Shown: positions 22,049-34,347, counted from the first letter of the stretch. The stretch: 64,000 bases of DNA from Lamellibrachia satsuma (GCA_033239005.1 BSQZ01000033.1:6903001-6967000), one strand, 5' to 3'. The notes: generated from the letters alone by a model not told the origin. Numbers and translations are program-made.

Positions 22049-25009
22049 TCCCAAAAACTAGGGCACCAGATGAATGCAATTCCAGTCATTAAAATTTCTA
22101 TCGGGGACAGCTCTTTATAATACACTGGAAAGAATTGACAAATTAATAAATCTTTCATTATGTATGCCGTTGCGGTTTATTTAAACACGGGACGAAATAT
22201 GTTCAATTGTTCTGAAACAGTTAAGGTAACAGCATATTGATATCTGATAATTCCCAATGTCTCATACATATCAGTCTTCTGGGATCCCATACATATTACA
22301 CATAAACAAGATAAGACGATTACAAAAGAACGCAGCAAGTTTGATTGAAGGCAACTATGAAGGCACACTCGGAACCGTAATTAATCTCATATAAGAACTC
22401 AACTAGTCATCACGTTGAATTATCACACTGTCTTTATTAACTTCGAATTTAAAAATGACATGGTAAACATCTAGCATTTTAATCCAACCTGCACACGCCT
22501 GGCTTAAATGCTTCAAGTTTGCTATTACTAGGATGTGTCTGATTGTGCGTTGATGACGCAACTGGAGTGGAAACGATCTCTAAGGAAGTGTAGAAAGGAT
22601 ATGGTGCAAACATGATTTGTGGGATAACTAGTTTCTTGTCATAACAAGGTAGGTAACCAGATTCTTGATTATAACAAGAACAATTATCTGCTAAACATTG
22701 AAAAAATATTAGGCAGATTTTATATCGCCATCTTATAACCCTATCATCAGCTCATCCTATTATATACATCATTACACGTTGCCTTTCAGTATAAATTATA
22801 TTCATAGATTATTCAATTGGCTGAATATCTTTAGCTATCCAGTTATGTCCCTACCTCCCCCATGGGGTATGTAAAAATTACGCTGTCTCGATCCATAAGT
22901 GTCTGCATGCTAGCACTAACAAATGCATAGGGTACAACCATTCGCGAAAGGACAGGATATTTGATATACATGCATACATTGGACAAACACGTGGTGCAGT
23001 TCATGCATAAATTACAAAGAAACACTCACGTTAGAAGGTCCGAATCAACTTTGAACATTTGAAACTGCCGGGGCCCATGAGAGCGTAAAAAACACAACTG
23101 CACACTTGGCATTCAAAACGCACAATGAAGACCCAACTGCCCGTTTTCACTACATAATATAACGGGGACGCTCCACATAATGACCATGACGACGTGTCCA
23201 CCTTCCCACGCTATTAAGGATCAAACAATTCGAATTGATCATTGCGCTACTAGGACCGCCCATCCTTGCGGACCAGGGGTGTTTGTAATAATGAAACTGA
23301 GCTAGCTCAGATGTGGAAGCAAAGAAGCAAGGAATATAATAATTTTCATTGCTACAAAAGCAGTTAGCAAGGATTGTCAGCAATGTATACTATTGCCATT
23401 ATACAAAATGGATTGCATATATTAAAGCTATATCTGATTTTGTAAAACTAAAAACTCCCAATATAATGTGTGAAACAAACAAAACGTTGTTACCAAATAA
23501 TCTGCTGTTGTTATTCAACAGTTTATGACACAACACGTGAAAACTTAAGACAGGTATTTGCAAGAATGACTCTAAAAGCCCAATGTATATTTGTACAAGG
23601 TATACAATTATGAAAGAAGCAACTTTGGACATATGCAACATAAAATGCGAGAACATGTTCTGTCCATGTGAATTCATTTATTCAGGTAGTGGTCCCATGA
23701 TGGTGTGACAGCTACTATGTTATGTAATATAATATTCTACATTCTTATGGGTTTGATTCAGCATACTAACATACAAAACTACTATTCCACTGGAGAAAAA
23801 ATGAGATAACAATGAGAGGAAGCATGTAACTTGTTATGTTCATTACCTTGTTGCACTAACCAACATTGTCTAGGCTGTCAAAATTCTTGAAATACCAGAG
23901 ACAGCAAAGGAGACTCAGTTGTAGACCATTCCAAAGACATGACAATGTTCCTGCTGCACATCATCGGTCACAACAGCAAATATGGGTCGGACTGCAATCG
24001 TCAATAATGCAACCGAGCCAAATATGTGTTTCCTTCATAACAATCAGGCTCCATATCACCATCATTTGAGACGTCAAGCTGAATGATGTGGCAGTCGAAT
24101 ATTTAGTTGGTATCAACCACATTTCCCTTTGGACACAAAACCGTGTACCTACCGTCTCGAGTCAGTAACTGATGACTTCACTGAGCATCAAGCCACTATA
24201 AAACAAACACAATATCCACAGTTGACAAAATAGTGTCAGTATGCGCTGTTCTTAGTTTACACAACAGCAGTTTGCTGTCGTGATCCACAGCAGGAACCAC
24301 GAGAAGGTGACACACGCTTTTCCCACCACAAGTATTGTGTGCATGCAGTATAAGTGTGAAAAGTTCTGCCTGAAACTGAACCATTTCCATCATTAGCTAG
24401 GATAGCGCTACCAGTGGTCATTTGGGCCCGTCTCTGTATCCTTTCAGAATATGGTCGAAGATGTTAGCAACATATTCTATAGAAAGATACATTTCATAAT
24501 ATTAGTATTTTCGTGTACTTTAACATGTTCACTATAAAATTGTACTTCTAAAACAAATGGGAAATTTTTTTGTCGAATATAAATGAATTAAATATAACTT
24601 TGGAAGAGCATAAAATGTCACCATATATAGGCTTTGTCAAAGCTGGTGTGTTTGGTCGCAAAATGATTGACAAGACTGCAAAAATCCTAACCCTAACCCT
24701 GGTCTGGTGAGTTTCTTGACATCTTGCAGCACATTCTTGTGTAACAGTTCCTCCTGCAATATTACTGCAGCCTTTGAACCTAAAAATAAAACACTACAAA
24801 TATTATATACTGCAATATTTTGAGGATTTATTAGGAGTATGGATATATGAATTTTATCAGATTTGTCCAGTTAATTTCAAGATGGGTTATTCTGAATATG
24901 AGAAAATTGTCTGTATATTCTGAGCTAAGACTTGGAGAAAACAACTGTACATGTCTCTGTTAATTTGTATTCAGTAGTGGCTTCATTACCTGGAATAAGC
25001 CACACTGGT
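22049..25009. other. No gene recognised; short telomere-like motif
   Basis: I see no exon with convincing splice sites, no transposase and no tandem array. The minus-strand open stretch at 24,196-24,393 is not recognisable. Two-and-a-half CCCTAA units occur at 24,686-24,700, too few to mean more than chance or a small internal repeat. Confidence 0.45.
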
Positions 25010-25165
25010 TTGGTTTGTACCAAAAATAATTTAATTGTTAATTGAATTAAAGTTATTTGTTAATTTAATTGGATAATTTGGGAGGTTAATTTAATTGGAA
25101 CATTTCTGATTTAATTGTAATTTAATTAATTAACTTTTCAAGTTAATTGCCCCATGCCTGGTACA
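25010..25165 (+). mobile_element. TTAATT-rich MITE-like element, partial
   Basis: This matches the right end of the element at 32,112-33,428: 'ttgggaggttaatttaatt', 'ggaacatttctga', then 'cttttcaagttaattgcccc' followed by ATG. It is probably a truncated, non-coding DNA-transposon derivative. Confidence 0.6.
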
Positions 25166-25299
25166 GGTAGTTTATGCAAAAATATCAGTAACGTTAACTA
25201 ATGCATTTGTTATATGTAAATGCATCATTACAGTTGTAGATTTTAGTGATTATTACTATCATAAGTAGTCCTTCAATACATGGTATTAAACTAAGCTGA

Positions 25300-25545
25300 G
25301 TCAATATTATTGAACCCTATTGGCTTTTGCTGGTTGGTGAATAAATAATATTTGCATGGGATCTTTTACTTCACCTGGCATAGACACCACATAGAAGGGA
25401 CCAATGGCTTTTACTGTCTCTTCCGAAAGACACAGGCAAAGTGGGGTAAACGAAATTGGCCAAGCTTTGAAACGGCGGAGGGGGTATCGAACCCCGGTCC
25501 CTTCGACTGAAAGCCCGGCGCTCTTCCACATGACTACCGTGCCAC
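25300..25545 (-). mobile_element. tRNA-derived SINE
   Basis: On the minus strand the Pol III B-box GGTTCGATACC (25,493-25,503) matches the tRNA consensus GGTTCGANNCC. It is preceded by a tRNA-like head ('gtcatgtggaagagcg') and followed by a SINE body with 'accccactttgcctgtgtc' and 'tttcggaagagacag'. The same body occurs around 45.6-46.2 kb, where it has become a minisatellite, and the tail motif appears at 53.4 kb. Confidence 0.82.
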
Positions 25546-25604
25546 ATTAGTGTTGTATTGAAAATCTCAGAGGAATGAAAAACCAAAAATGTACACAATA
25601 ATAC

Positions 25605-25876
25605 TAACTCTTCATCAATGGACTCCTCATCATTGGTCTCTTCTGCAACATCCAGAATAGAGAGGTCAGATGGTTTGTAGTCACTGGATGACTTTACTGG
25701 TGATGACAAGGTGAAGGAAGAGGGCAATGGTGGCTCAGCTAATGGGACATCATCACCTGGAGTCTTCTTGGGTTTAGAAATTAGACAGGGTGGCTCAAGT
25801 TGAATGTCGACAGAGATATCATCCAAGCTGTACTGTGTCCCTGTGTCACATGTCACCACCATGTCTGTCTGAATCT
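25605..25876 (-). CDS. Candidate exon, acidic Ser/Pro-rich segment
   Basis: The minus strand has an acceptor (attctacattccag) at 25,877 and an open frame of about 90 residues: 'TDMVVTCDTGTQYSLDDIS', then 'LEPPCLISKPKKTPGDDVPL', Ser/Pro-rich sequence, and 'AEETNDEESIDEE'. The proposed donor GTATTA is weak. The composition suggests a disordered cytoplasmic tail or linker. It lies downstream (minus sense) of the extracellular-type exons at 28-35 kb and may be from the same gene, which I cannot prove. Confidence 0.5.
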
Positions 25877-26939
25877 CTGGAATGTAGAATAATCATTTAT
25901 GAAAAAACAAAGTTCATAATAATTGTGTATGTTTGCTGACATACAGACTACACGCCAAAGATAAAGTGGTAATAATGCTGAGAGAAATACAATTGTGATC
26001 TATTTTCTTGTATGTTATATAAAAGTACTAATAACTATGCTGGTAAAGACAGACATTCCAGACACAATTCTTTACAAATATTAATGATGTTTTCATTCAC
26101 ATTTCCACTGTCCTATGGCTTCATATATCAGGGACTGTCTTATTTTTAATAGACTTGTCTGGTTTTTGGTCTGCAGGTGGTATAAATCTACCACAGTTGC
26201 TACAGGGCATTCACAAAACCATAAAATTATGATATACTGATGGCATCACCAGGCTCGAGCTCCCTCCCTAAAATTGCATGCCATAAGGTGTGAACATTTT
26301 TAACAGTTAGCTTGAAAATTGTAGATTTTGGGTAATCTCGCCCATGTTAATTTACCTGCCTTTCCGCCTGCGACTGTAGATAAAATATTATGTGTAATTT
26401 TTTTAATAGTGGGTAGCAAAAATTCGCAATAGAATTGTTGCACAGTTATTCTGATATTTGACAGATACTGTGGCATTTTCGATCTATGCCAAAAATATAC
26501 TTCTATGCCCAGTAGTATATCTACATTATACATTCCCAATTTATTGCCAAAGTCAAGGAGAGAGTTGGGGGTAAATCATCCTAACATAATCAGCTGATGA
26601 CATAGTTTCCCTTAATGCATCGATTGGGCAATTATCTATTGCCATAAAAAAATCCTGGTATACTATTAGACTCTTGTCAGTCTCAAGTAGTTATTCTCCA
26701 AACAGCCTGATCTTGGGCTAATCATGTACGCCTACCTGGTAATGCCAGACCATAAAATCTAATTAAAATCTAGAGCTAACCACAAAACGTATATTGATTT
26801 CTTCCCTACATTTCGTTACAATATGACAGCAATAAACATTTTAGATCTATTGTGGACGTCACTACTACTGCCATTTGCACTGGTCACATGACATGGGGAG
26901 GGCTCGTCAGTCATGGGAATGATTATATCTTCTGTAAAC

Positions 26940-28150
26940 CACTTCACATAGACACATGGCTGGAGACACCACACATAGACACATGGTTAGAGACACCACA
27001 CACAGACAGATAGCTGGAGACACCGCACAGACACATGGTTGAAAAACCAAACACAGACACATGGTTGGAGATACCACACACAGACACATTGTTGGAGGTA
27101 CCACGCACAGACAGATTGCTGAAGACATCACACATAGACAAATGGTTGGAAACACCACACACATACATATGGCTGGAGACACCACACACAGACAGATGGC
27201 TGGACACACCGCATACAGACAGATGGCTGGAGACATCACACACTGACAGATGACTGGAGACACCACACATAGACACATGGCTGGAAACACCACACACATA
27301 CATATGGCTGGAGACACCACTCACAGACAGATGGCTGGAGACACCACGCACAGACAGATGGCTGGAGACATCACTCACAGACAGTAGGCTGGAGACATCA
27401 CACACTGACAGATGACTGGAGACACCACACATAGACACATGGCTGGAAACACCACACACATACATACGGCTGGATACACCACACACAGACAGATGACTGG
27501 ACACACCACACACAGACATATGGCTGGGGACACCACCAACAGACAGATGGCTGGAGACATCACGCACAGACAGATGGCTGGAGACACCACACACAGACAG
27601 GTGGCTGGAGACATCACACACAGACATATAGCTGGAGACACCACACACAGACAGATGGCTGGAGACACCATGCATAGACAGATGGCTGGAGACACCAGAC
27701 ACAGACAGGTGGCTGGAGACATCACACACAGACATATGGCTGGAGACACCACCCAGAGACAGATGGCTGGAGACATCACGCACAGACAGATGGCTGGAGA
27801 CACCACAGGCAGACAAGTGGCTGGAGACACCACACACTGACAGATGGCTGGAGACACCACACACTGACAGATGGCAGGAGACACCACACACTGACAGGTG
27901 GCTGGAGGCATCACACACATACACATGGTTGGAAACACCAAACACCAACACATGGTTGGAGGCACAACACACAGACACGTATAAGGCTGGAGATATAAGG
28001 CTGGAGATATAAGGCTGGAGGCAATTCACACAGACTGATGGCTGGAGTCACAACACATAGATACATGGCTGGAGACATCACACACTAACACATGGTTGGA
28101 GGCACCACACACAGACACATGGCTGGAGACACTACACGCAGATATATGGC
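26940..28150. repeat. 27-bp minisatellite, about 44 copies
   Basis: The unit is close to 'gacacatggct' plus 'ggagacaccacacata'. Because 27 is a multiple of three, long open frames run through it on both strands (Ser-Ser-His-Leu-Ser-Val-Cys-Gly-Val on minus), but it lies between exons and reads as intronic satellite. The units are diverged in the distal part (27,970-28,150). Confidence 0.93.
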
Positions 28151-28328
28151 TGTAACCAGTTAGTCGTACTACATAAGACAGGATGGCATAAACCGTAACC
28201 AGTTAGTCAGACCACATAAAGTCCAGTATTGATGATTGGTCAACATTACATTAATGCAAGTAACGATACCTTTTGACAAGTTTGTACAATTTTGAAGAAT
28301 TCATGGAACATCTCAAGATGTGCCTTAC

Positions 28329-28913
28329 CTTAATGACATCTTCACCAAAGTAACCTTCAAATGGCCTGTATTTGAACATTGTGACAACCCAGGCTAGCTT
28401 GCATGTTGCAAAATCCGTACCACATGTGTTTGGCAGTGACACCTCCGGTATAGTGACCGAATCAGAAATTAGTTTGGTGAGTTTATTCCACAGAGGGCGC
28501 CTTATATCCCAGGGCTGTTAGCAGTCTTGTTCAATGAGGTTGATGATCTTTACTTGGTGGTTCAGTGTCAGATTACCATATTCAGGTGGATCAAACTTCA
28601 GTGATACATCATCCGTGTAGTCAGGATTATAAGCAGGAAGGATGTAAACCATATCTGGGGAAGCTGAATTCTTCCCACAGTTTTCCTGCATTGTTACCAT
28701 GGTGACAGATGATGGGGAAAGACACCACATCCTCTCTCAAACATCTGAAGAGTTGGAGAATTTGGTGTATTCCTTATGTTGACTAACAACTTGCCTTCAA
28801 CAGAGAATGCTGGCTCCTCATCCGTCCTGTGTTCCCACACAGTGAAGTAGATTGTGTTTTCCCTGTAGCAGTCGGCACACAGAGTATAAGTTAACATGCC
28901 ATCAAGAGCCAGG
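28329..28913 (-). pseudogene. Exon of a cadherin-like/tandem-repeat extracellular protein, with lesions
   Basis: Read on the minus strand, the segment from about 28,913 shows 'ALDGMLTYTLCADCYRENT' and 'IYFTVWEHRTDEEPAFSV', then 'KLLVNIRNTPNSPTLQMF'. The frame changes near 28,725, continuing with 'DMVYILPAYNPDYTDDVSL', 'FDPPEYGNLTLN' and 'NLIEQDC'. A TAA stop at 28,518-28,520 is followed in frame by 'QPWDIRRPLWNKL' and 'MFKYRPFEGYFGEDVIK', ending at a consensus donor (AAG, GTAAGG) at 28,329. The patterns 'DGxLTYTL' and 'F.YRPF.GYFGED' resemble the cadherin-like/tandem-95 beta-sandwich repeats of large extracellular proteins (inference). One indel plus one nonsense codon suggest a decaying gene, unless they are assembly errors. 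Confidence 0.55.
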
Positions 28914-29289
28914 CTCAGTTGAGAAACATATGTCACACAAACACAAACACATCAGCTGTAACACACCTGTCACACAAACACATCAAGAAAACTCTTATGT
29001 TGGAACTTAACCAATGACATATTAAATCAATGGTAAACTGACCGATGAATTGGTCAAGAAATTTAATGGATGAGAAACCCTAATAGCTTAATAATCCAAC
29101 ATTACAATAATCAATATATTCATCAATGAGTTGTTCAAAAAAGTTATCCATCAACTTATTAAAACAACCAACCAGCCAGCCAACCCATGAAATTACCCAT
29201 TCTGTTGGTGAATGAATGTATCAGAACCTCTGTTATTGGATAATTATAACTGTTCAATATAGTGCTTCTCACTTCAAAGTCTCTTTTAC

Positions 29290-31120
29290 ACAAGTTGTGC
29301 AACTTTATTCTGACATCTGTCTAAAAATGTGCTGTATTATGGGGGATATCTCTTTAGCAGTTTCCTTTAGTATTTTTGCAGGAATGTCGGATGGCCCTGG
29401 TGCTTTGTTGGAGTTTAGAGCTACAAGCTGTTTTATGATGCCGCTTAGTTCGATTTCTAGGGTTTGAATTGAGGGAGATGGTGATGGGCCTTTTGTTGGG
29501 ATAGGAAGTTGTTCATTTGTAAAAAACTGATTTGAAGTGGTCATTGAGAGCATTTGCTTTGTCGTGGTCGGGTGTTTTCAAGTCGTTATTTACTTTTAGT
29601 ACTGGAATGCCAAGATTTTTTGTTTTGTTTTGTCTGATGAAAGACCAAAATTGTTTTGGATTTGTCGTCAAACTTTCTCCCATGTTGTTAATGTAACTGT
29701 TATAGGATTTGGTCACTTCTTTGGTGGCTAATTTTCTTAAATTTTCCCAATGTTTTTTTTTAGCTTTAGCATGAGTTTTGTCCCTTTTTCTCTGTACTCT
29801 AATAATGCTTCTTGTGGTTCAGTGTAGATGTTGTTTAGATTTTGTCATGGGGCTAGCGATGGATTCTCCTATCAGGTTAGTGTAGTGTTTATGAAAGAAG
29901 TCCTAATTTGATTTTACATCTTGTTTATCTGGTTTTCGAATAAAGTACACCTGAGCTAGCTGGGCGCATTTCACTTCAAGGGATTCCCGGTTTGCAGATC
30001 TGTAGTTGTATACTTTGAGTGGTGGTTTGTTTTTTCTGAGAATGGCTTCATGATCACTCATGCCAGCCACTGTGTTTATGGTGGAGATAAGGGATGGGTT
30101 TTATGTAAGTACTAGGTCTAATATATTTCCGGAATCTAATCGGTTGGGTTCATTTACTATATTAACTAGTCCAAATTCCCCAACTATTTCAATTAGTTTG
30201 TTATGTTTCACAGTTGTTTGTTGGTTTGTTGCACACAAATTCTCCCAGTCGATGTCAGGAAGGTTTAGATCTCCAGCTAGAATGACAGATGGGGTATCTT
30301 GTAGCTAAGATATAGGATGGAGAGAAATTCATGTAAGGCTTCTAGAGATGTTGTGTAGTCATTTGGAAATCTGTAGTAGGATGCCAGATAGATGAATAGC
30401 CTTTTTATGCACATAGTGTATTTTTGATCAAATAGTTTCACAAATTGTGTTTAGTTTGTCTTGGAGGCTGCTATAATGTAATTTCGATATTTTTGGATTG
30501 CTTAAGAATTTGTGGGGAGCACAGAGTATGTGGGGATACTTGAGTTGAGTTTGGTTTTAACTAGAAGATTATGTCAGGGTTTGTTGAGTTTATTGTTGCT
30601 TGCCATAGGGATACTTTGTTAGTGCTCTTAATGCTGAATGCAGTTTATCAGTATTGAATTTTAGTTTAGGTTTAATTGTTATCTTTGCTTGGTCAGGAGT
30701 AGACGTATTAGCTGGATTTGGTGCAAAAGTAGGGTTCGTATCATGACAGATATTTGTGTAGTCACTGCTGTTTGGAAGTGACTCAAGGACTGAGTAAGGG
30801 TTTGGAGTATTAATGTTGCTGGTGAATAGATACTCAGAATAGTTTGGCAATCCACAGCAAGAACAGAACCAAAGTACACTATGATATTTTAATTGTTCGT
30901 ATGTGGTGTCATTAATTTGGACACATGCAGTATGGTACCAACTGTCACATTGATCACACTGTATGGCATGGTGGTGATCATGTACCTCATGGCTGCAGGT
31001 GCCACATGGATATTTTGGAGAGGGATCTGAGGTGGAACCAAGGTTTGTATGAATGTACCCTGCTTGTATTATAAGTCCACACAGATATAATAGAGATAGG
31101 GTATAAGGCTTAGTTGGCAT
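29290..31120 (-). mobile_element. LINE remnant with PHD-type ORF1, 3' truncated
   Basis: On the minus strand the order is ORF1 (31,120-30,590), a degenerate endonuclease region (about 30,560-29,900), a pre-RT segment with 'NPKQFWSFIRQNKTKNLG' (29,716-29,513) and an RT start with 'LNSNKAPGPSDIPAKIL' (29,553-29,305). It stops before the palm motifs. The piece keeps its 5' end and lacks its 3' end, the reverse of usual LINE truncation, so a later deletion is likely. A related 3' half is at 58,900-60,180, also on minus. Confidence 0.8.
30590..31120 (-). pseudogene. LINE ORF1 protein with a PHD-like zinc finger
   Basis: 176 residues are open. A C4-H-C3 finger is visible: Cys39/Cys42, Cys55/Cys58 in 'AIQCDQCDSWYHTAC', His63/Cys66 and Cys86/Cys89 in 'WFCSCCG', which matches a PHD domain. 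The rest is Asn/Ser/Pro-rich with a basic end. PHD fingers are known in ORF1 of some CR1/Jockey-type LINEs. The frame looks intact, but the partner ORF2 is broken and truncated. Confidence 0.75.
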
Positions 31121-31854
31121 AATTTTGTTTTTTCTTTGTGGTTGAGAATGTGGGGAATGGTGGCAGGTTTCTTGTCAGCATGGCTGAGAATGTTGTTGTG
31201 GAATCCTCATTGTTGGTGGCAATTTGACACAGGTACAGAAGCGAGAGTGGTGTTAAATAAAATGGTTTTGAATTTTCTTGTGAAAGTATGTATTAGTAGA
31301 AGTTTGTTATAATTGCTTTAGAGGGCTAAAGTCACATTTGATCAAATATGTACTAAACTGTTTAAAAGTGCATGTGCAGGTTTTGGGTTAGTGCGAACAT
31401 AGACAGATAGTCGGTAGGAAATCTAGATGTGTGTTATGTCTGTGGTCCTCGGCTGACTCAGGAACTCTGGGTATATGAAAATACAGGGGTGGCAATGAAG
31501 CACCCGAAGAAGGGCCTGTTTCTTAGTACAAGATGTGATAAAAACAGGGTAGGATTAGAAATTCTAAGCTAAGTGTATCTAGTTTATATTTATAACTAAT
31601 ACACAGTATATTGCAATTTGAATACATGCACTATTTTTAGTTGTGTTGGGGATGATTTGGGTTTCGCGAGTTTTAACGATTACAGTTTACATCCATCATC
31701 TTGATTTGTTCGTTGTTAAGCAAGGTAAACATGGCTGATTGAGTAAATTTGGTTTAGGAAAGTGTGATCTCTAACGTTATAACACGATTATATTCTGATT
31801 TTGACAATGTTGCATATCTGTAAGATTGGGGTGTAAAGAGCCTTTAGAAATGTC

Positions 31855-32112
31855 GCGAACTATGAGACAGGATATGACAAGACAGACACTAACCTGTCAT
31901 TATGAGACAGGAGTTGACCAGACAGACACTAATATGTCACTATGAGACAGTACATGACAAGACAAATACTAACCTGTCACTATGAGACAAGAGATAACAT
32001 AACAGACATAAACATGTCACTATGAGACAGGAGATTACAAAATAAACACTAACATGTCACTATGAGACAGGAGATGACAAGACAGACATTAACCTGTCAC
32101 TATGAAACAGGA
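31855..32112. repeat. 40-bp minisatellite, left block
   Basis: About six units of the form 'cactatgagacaggag', 'atgacaagacag', 'acactaacctgt'. The same array continues at 33,427 on the other side of the AT-rich element, so the array was split by that insertion. Confidence 0.88.
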
Positions 32113-33135
32113 GATGAGAGTCATGGGTTAATTTCAATCGTTAATTTAATTAACTCAATTAATTTAATTTAATTAATTGATTTACAAGAAAAGGTAAAGG
32201 CTAAATTAACTTCACCAAAAGGGGGTAATTTTATTTTATTTAATTGACAAATTCCAAATTAACTCTCAATTAAGTGCTCATTTAACAGTAGGTATTACTG
32301 TATAGTTCACACCCATGTTACTCAGGCATTTCCAAAAGGCAGTCACCATTCTAGTGATTAGTCTGACAGAGATAAGGTTAAGGTATGTATGAATGGGAGG
32401 GAGAATATCTCTTGACATTAATACTGTCTGTACCAACTGGAGTTAGCTGGTCATTCAGGCACATGTGAATTGGAGGGAAGGCCTAGACAATAGAATGTCC
32501 TCTTTTAGTGTGGTAAGTTGATGACAAATGGTGGCTTCTGCAAATTTGCAACATATTTGGCTGGTAACCTGCAGCCAAATGGACCTATGCATTAGACTAT
32601 GTATCTATATATTTTCGGTATGTCCGCAAGCATACATCATGCAGAGAAAAGTAAAATAGCTTCAGTTGGGATCTTTTTACAGCGCCAACTGGTATCAAAA
32701 GCAAGCCAATTCAAGTGATACATAAACAAATTGTGTATAAATATTTAAATACTTGTGTATAAAGGGGAAACATAATGATTTAGCATTAACACATTGCATA
32801 AATAACACTTTGATGCATAGAAATTATGTATGTAGTTACCTGGTTTTGTTAATTTGGTGGTGGAATACTGGAGAAAACTCCACACCCTGCAAATCCTCAG
32901 CCACAAATTTACATTCCTTTCAGAAAAAAACATTAATTTTAACAAGCATCTACAACTTTTAAAATGTGATCAAATACCCCATAAACGAATGTCTTGGTAT
33001 ATAAATATTGTATAAGCACATCTTTTTCCAACAAAGTTATAAAACATATTTCTTTTATAAGTCAATGCAATGTTCACATTTGTTTGATGATAATAACTCT
33101 GTTCCTAAGATGCAATAACTAAAGTAATTTCCTTA

Positions 33136-33228
<93 letters not shown>

Positions 33229-33428
33229 TATGTAATCTGCATTTCTACCAAAACATACTTTAATTGTTAATTGAATTAAATATAATTGTTAATTTAATTT
33301 AATTAAAGAATTTGGGAGGTTAATTTAATTTAATTGACCTGATAAATGTGTGAGGTTAATTTAATTGGAACATTTCTGAGTTAATTGTAATTTAATTTAT
33401 TAACTTTTCAAGTTAATTGCCCCATGCG
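32112..33428. mobile_element. TTAATT-rich MITE-like element inserted in a minisatellite
   Basis: The left end ('catgggttaattt') and the right end ('aagttaattgcccc' then ATG) are inverted relative to each other and bounded on both sides by the same 40-bp minisatellite. No transposase is seen. The interior includes a (TA)n run at 33,137-33,224. A truncated relative is at 25,010-25,165. Confidence 0.6.
33137..33224. repeat. (TA)n microsatellite
   Basis: This is a TA dinucleotide run, with one TACA variant, inside the MITE-like element. Confidence 0.95.
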
Positions 33429-33668
33429 TACCTGTCACTATGAAACAGGAGATGATAAGAGAGTCACTAACCTGTCATTACAAGAGAGGAAATTACAAGA
33501 CAGCCATAAACCTGTCACTATGAGAGAGGAGATAACAAGACAGTCAACAACCTGCCATAATAACACAAGAGATGACAAGACAGACATAAACATGTTACTA
33601 TGAGACAGGAGATAAGACAGACACTAACCTGTCATTATGAGACAGGAGATGACAAGACAGTCACTAAC
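33427..33668. repeat. 40-bp minisatellite carrying splice-donor copies, right block
   Basis: Read on the minus strand each unit runs from GTTAGTG to a terminal CAG or near variant, which is the donor sequence of the exon ending at 33,669. The array abuts that exon directly. Confidence 0.88.
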
Positions 33669-33869
33669 CTGCACACCAGCGCAGTATCCATGGGTGAATG
33701 TCTTGCGTGAAGTCTTCCAGCCGAGTTTTGTCAAACGGCATAGTGATGCTGAGTGGCTTGTTGACCGTCTAATCTGGGAGTTGTTCCATCCCATCATTGT
33801 ATCCTGGAGACAGTCAATGACACTGTACGTTGAAAGTCTGACAGTGTCAACAACAGTGAACACAGGGAT
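33669..33869 (-). CDS. Internal exon, Cys-containing extracellular-type segment
   Basis: 201 bases, phase 0 to 0. The minus-strand donor is consensus (GTGTGCAG then GTTAGTG). The acceptor is less strong (caccgtgag). It encodes 67 residues starting 'IPVFTVVDTVRLSTYSV' and including 'DCLQDTMMGWNNSQIRRS' and 'KTFTHGYCAGVQ'. The upstream exon (34,199-34,347) ends in phase 0, so the two join in frame. Family not recognised. Confidence 0.6.
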
Positions 33870-34045
33870 CTCACGGTGTGGTGAATAATAATTATATTAT
33901 TTATGAAGGCATCAAGTAATGCTAGTAGATTTAGACAAAATATTATTGAAATAACATTGAAATACCAACATTATAAATATAAAAATCAATTTTGAACAAC
34001 ACTGCAAACTAAAACCCAAAAGTATTTATATGAAGCGAACTTTTA

Positions 34046-34198
34046 CAATCCAATCTCCCACCTGTTCTTATAGTAAATGGAGTCTACAAGAGCAATATAC
34101 TAAGTCATCTTTCACAAGCCAATCTCCCACCTGTTCTTTAAGTAGAAGGAGTCTACAAGAGCAATATACTAAGCGACTTTCACAAGCCAATCTCCCAC
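34046..34198. repeat. 68-bp tandem repeat (about 3 units) copying the donor region of an exon
   Basis: The motif CAATCTCCCACCTGTTC occurs at 34,051, 34,120 and 34,188. The third copy is the genuine exon/intron border (minus sense GAACAG then GTGGGAG) and the other two are duplicates carrying the same potential donor. Confidence 0.85.
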
Positions 34199-34347
34199 CT
34201 GTTCCTCAAGTATCTGTCTGTTTTGTCCCTGGTTGACTCGGGGCGACAATGAATGACTTAACGTGTCCGATGCCCCTGACAGGTACTGGGCAGTCAAGTC
34301 ATCAGCTGACAGAAACCCCCCGGTTAGCATCTTGTCACTGGTTTGGG
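34199..34347 (-). CDS. Internal exon, product unknown
   Basis: 149 bases on minus with acceptor 'cttgctcccacag' and donor CAG then GTGGGAG. It starts with two bases of a split codon and ends in phase 0. It encodes 'QTSDKMLTGGFLSADDL', 'AQYLSGASDTLSHSLS' and 'QNRQILEEQ'. The reading frame passes into the phase 0 exon at 33,869. The tandem arrays on both sides contain copies of its two splice borders. Function not recognised. Confidence 0.6.

Noticed and set aside
24196..24393. Minus-strand open frame of 65 residues as an exon
   Set aside because: No convincing acceptor and donor pair and no recognisable motif.
24686..24700. Telomere repeat CCCTAA
   Set aside because: Only about two and a half units, not an interstitial telomere array.
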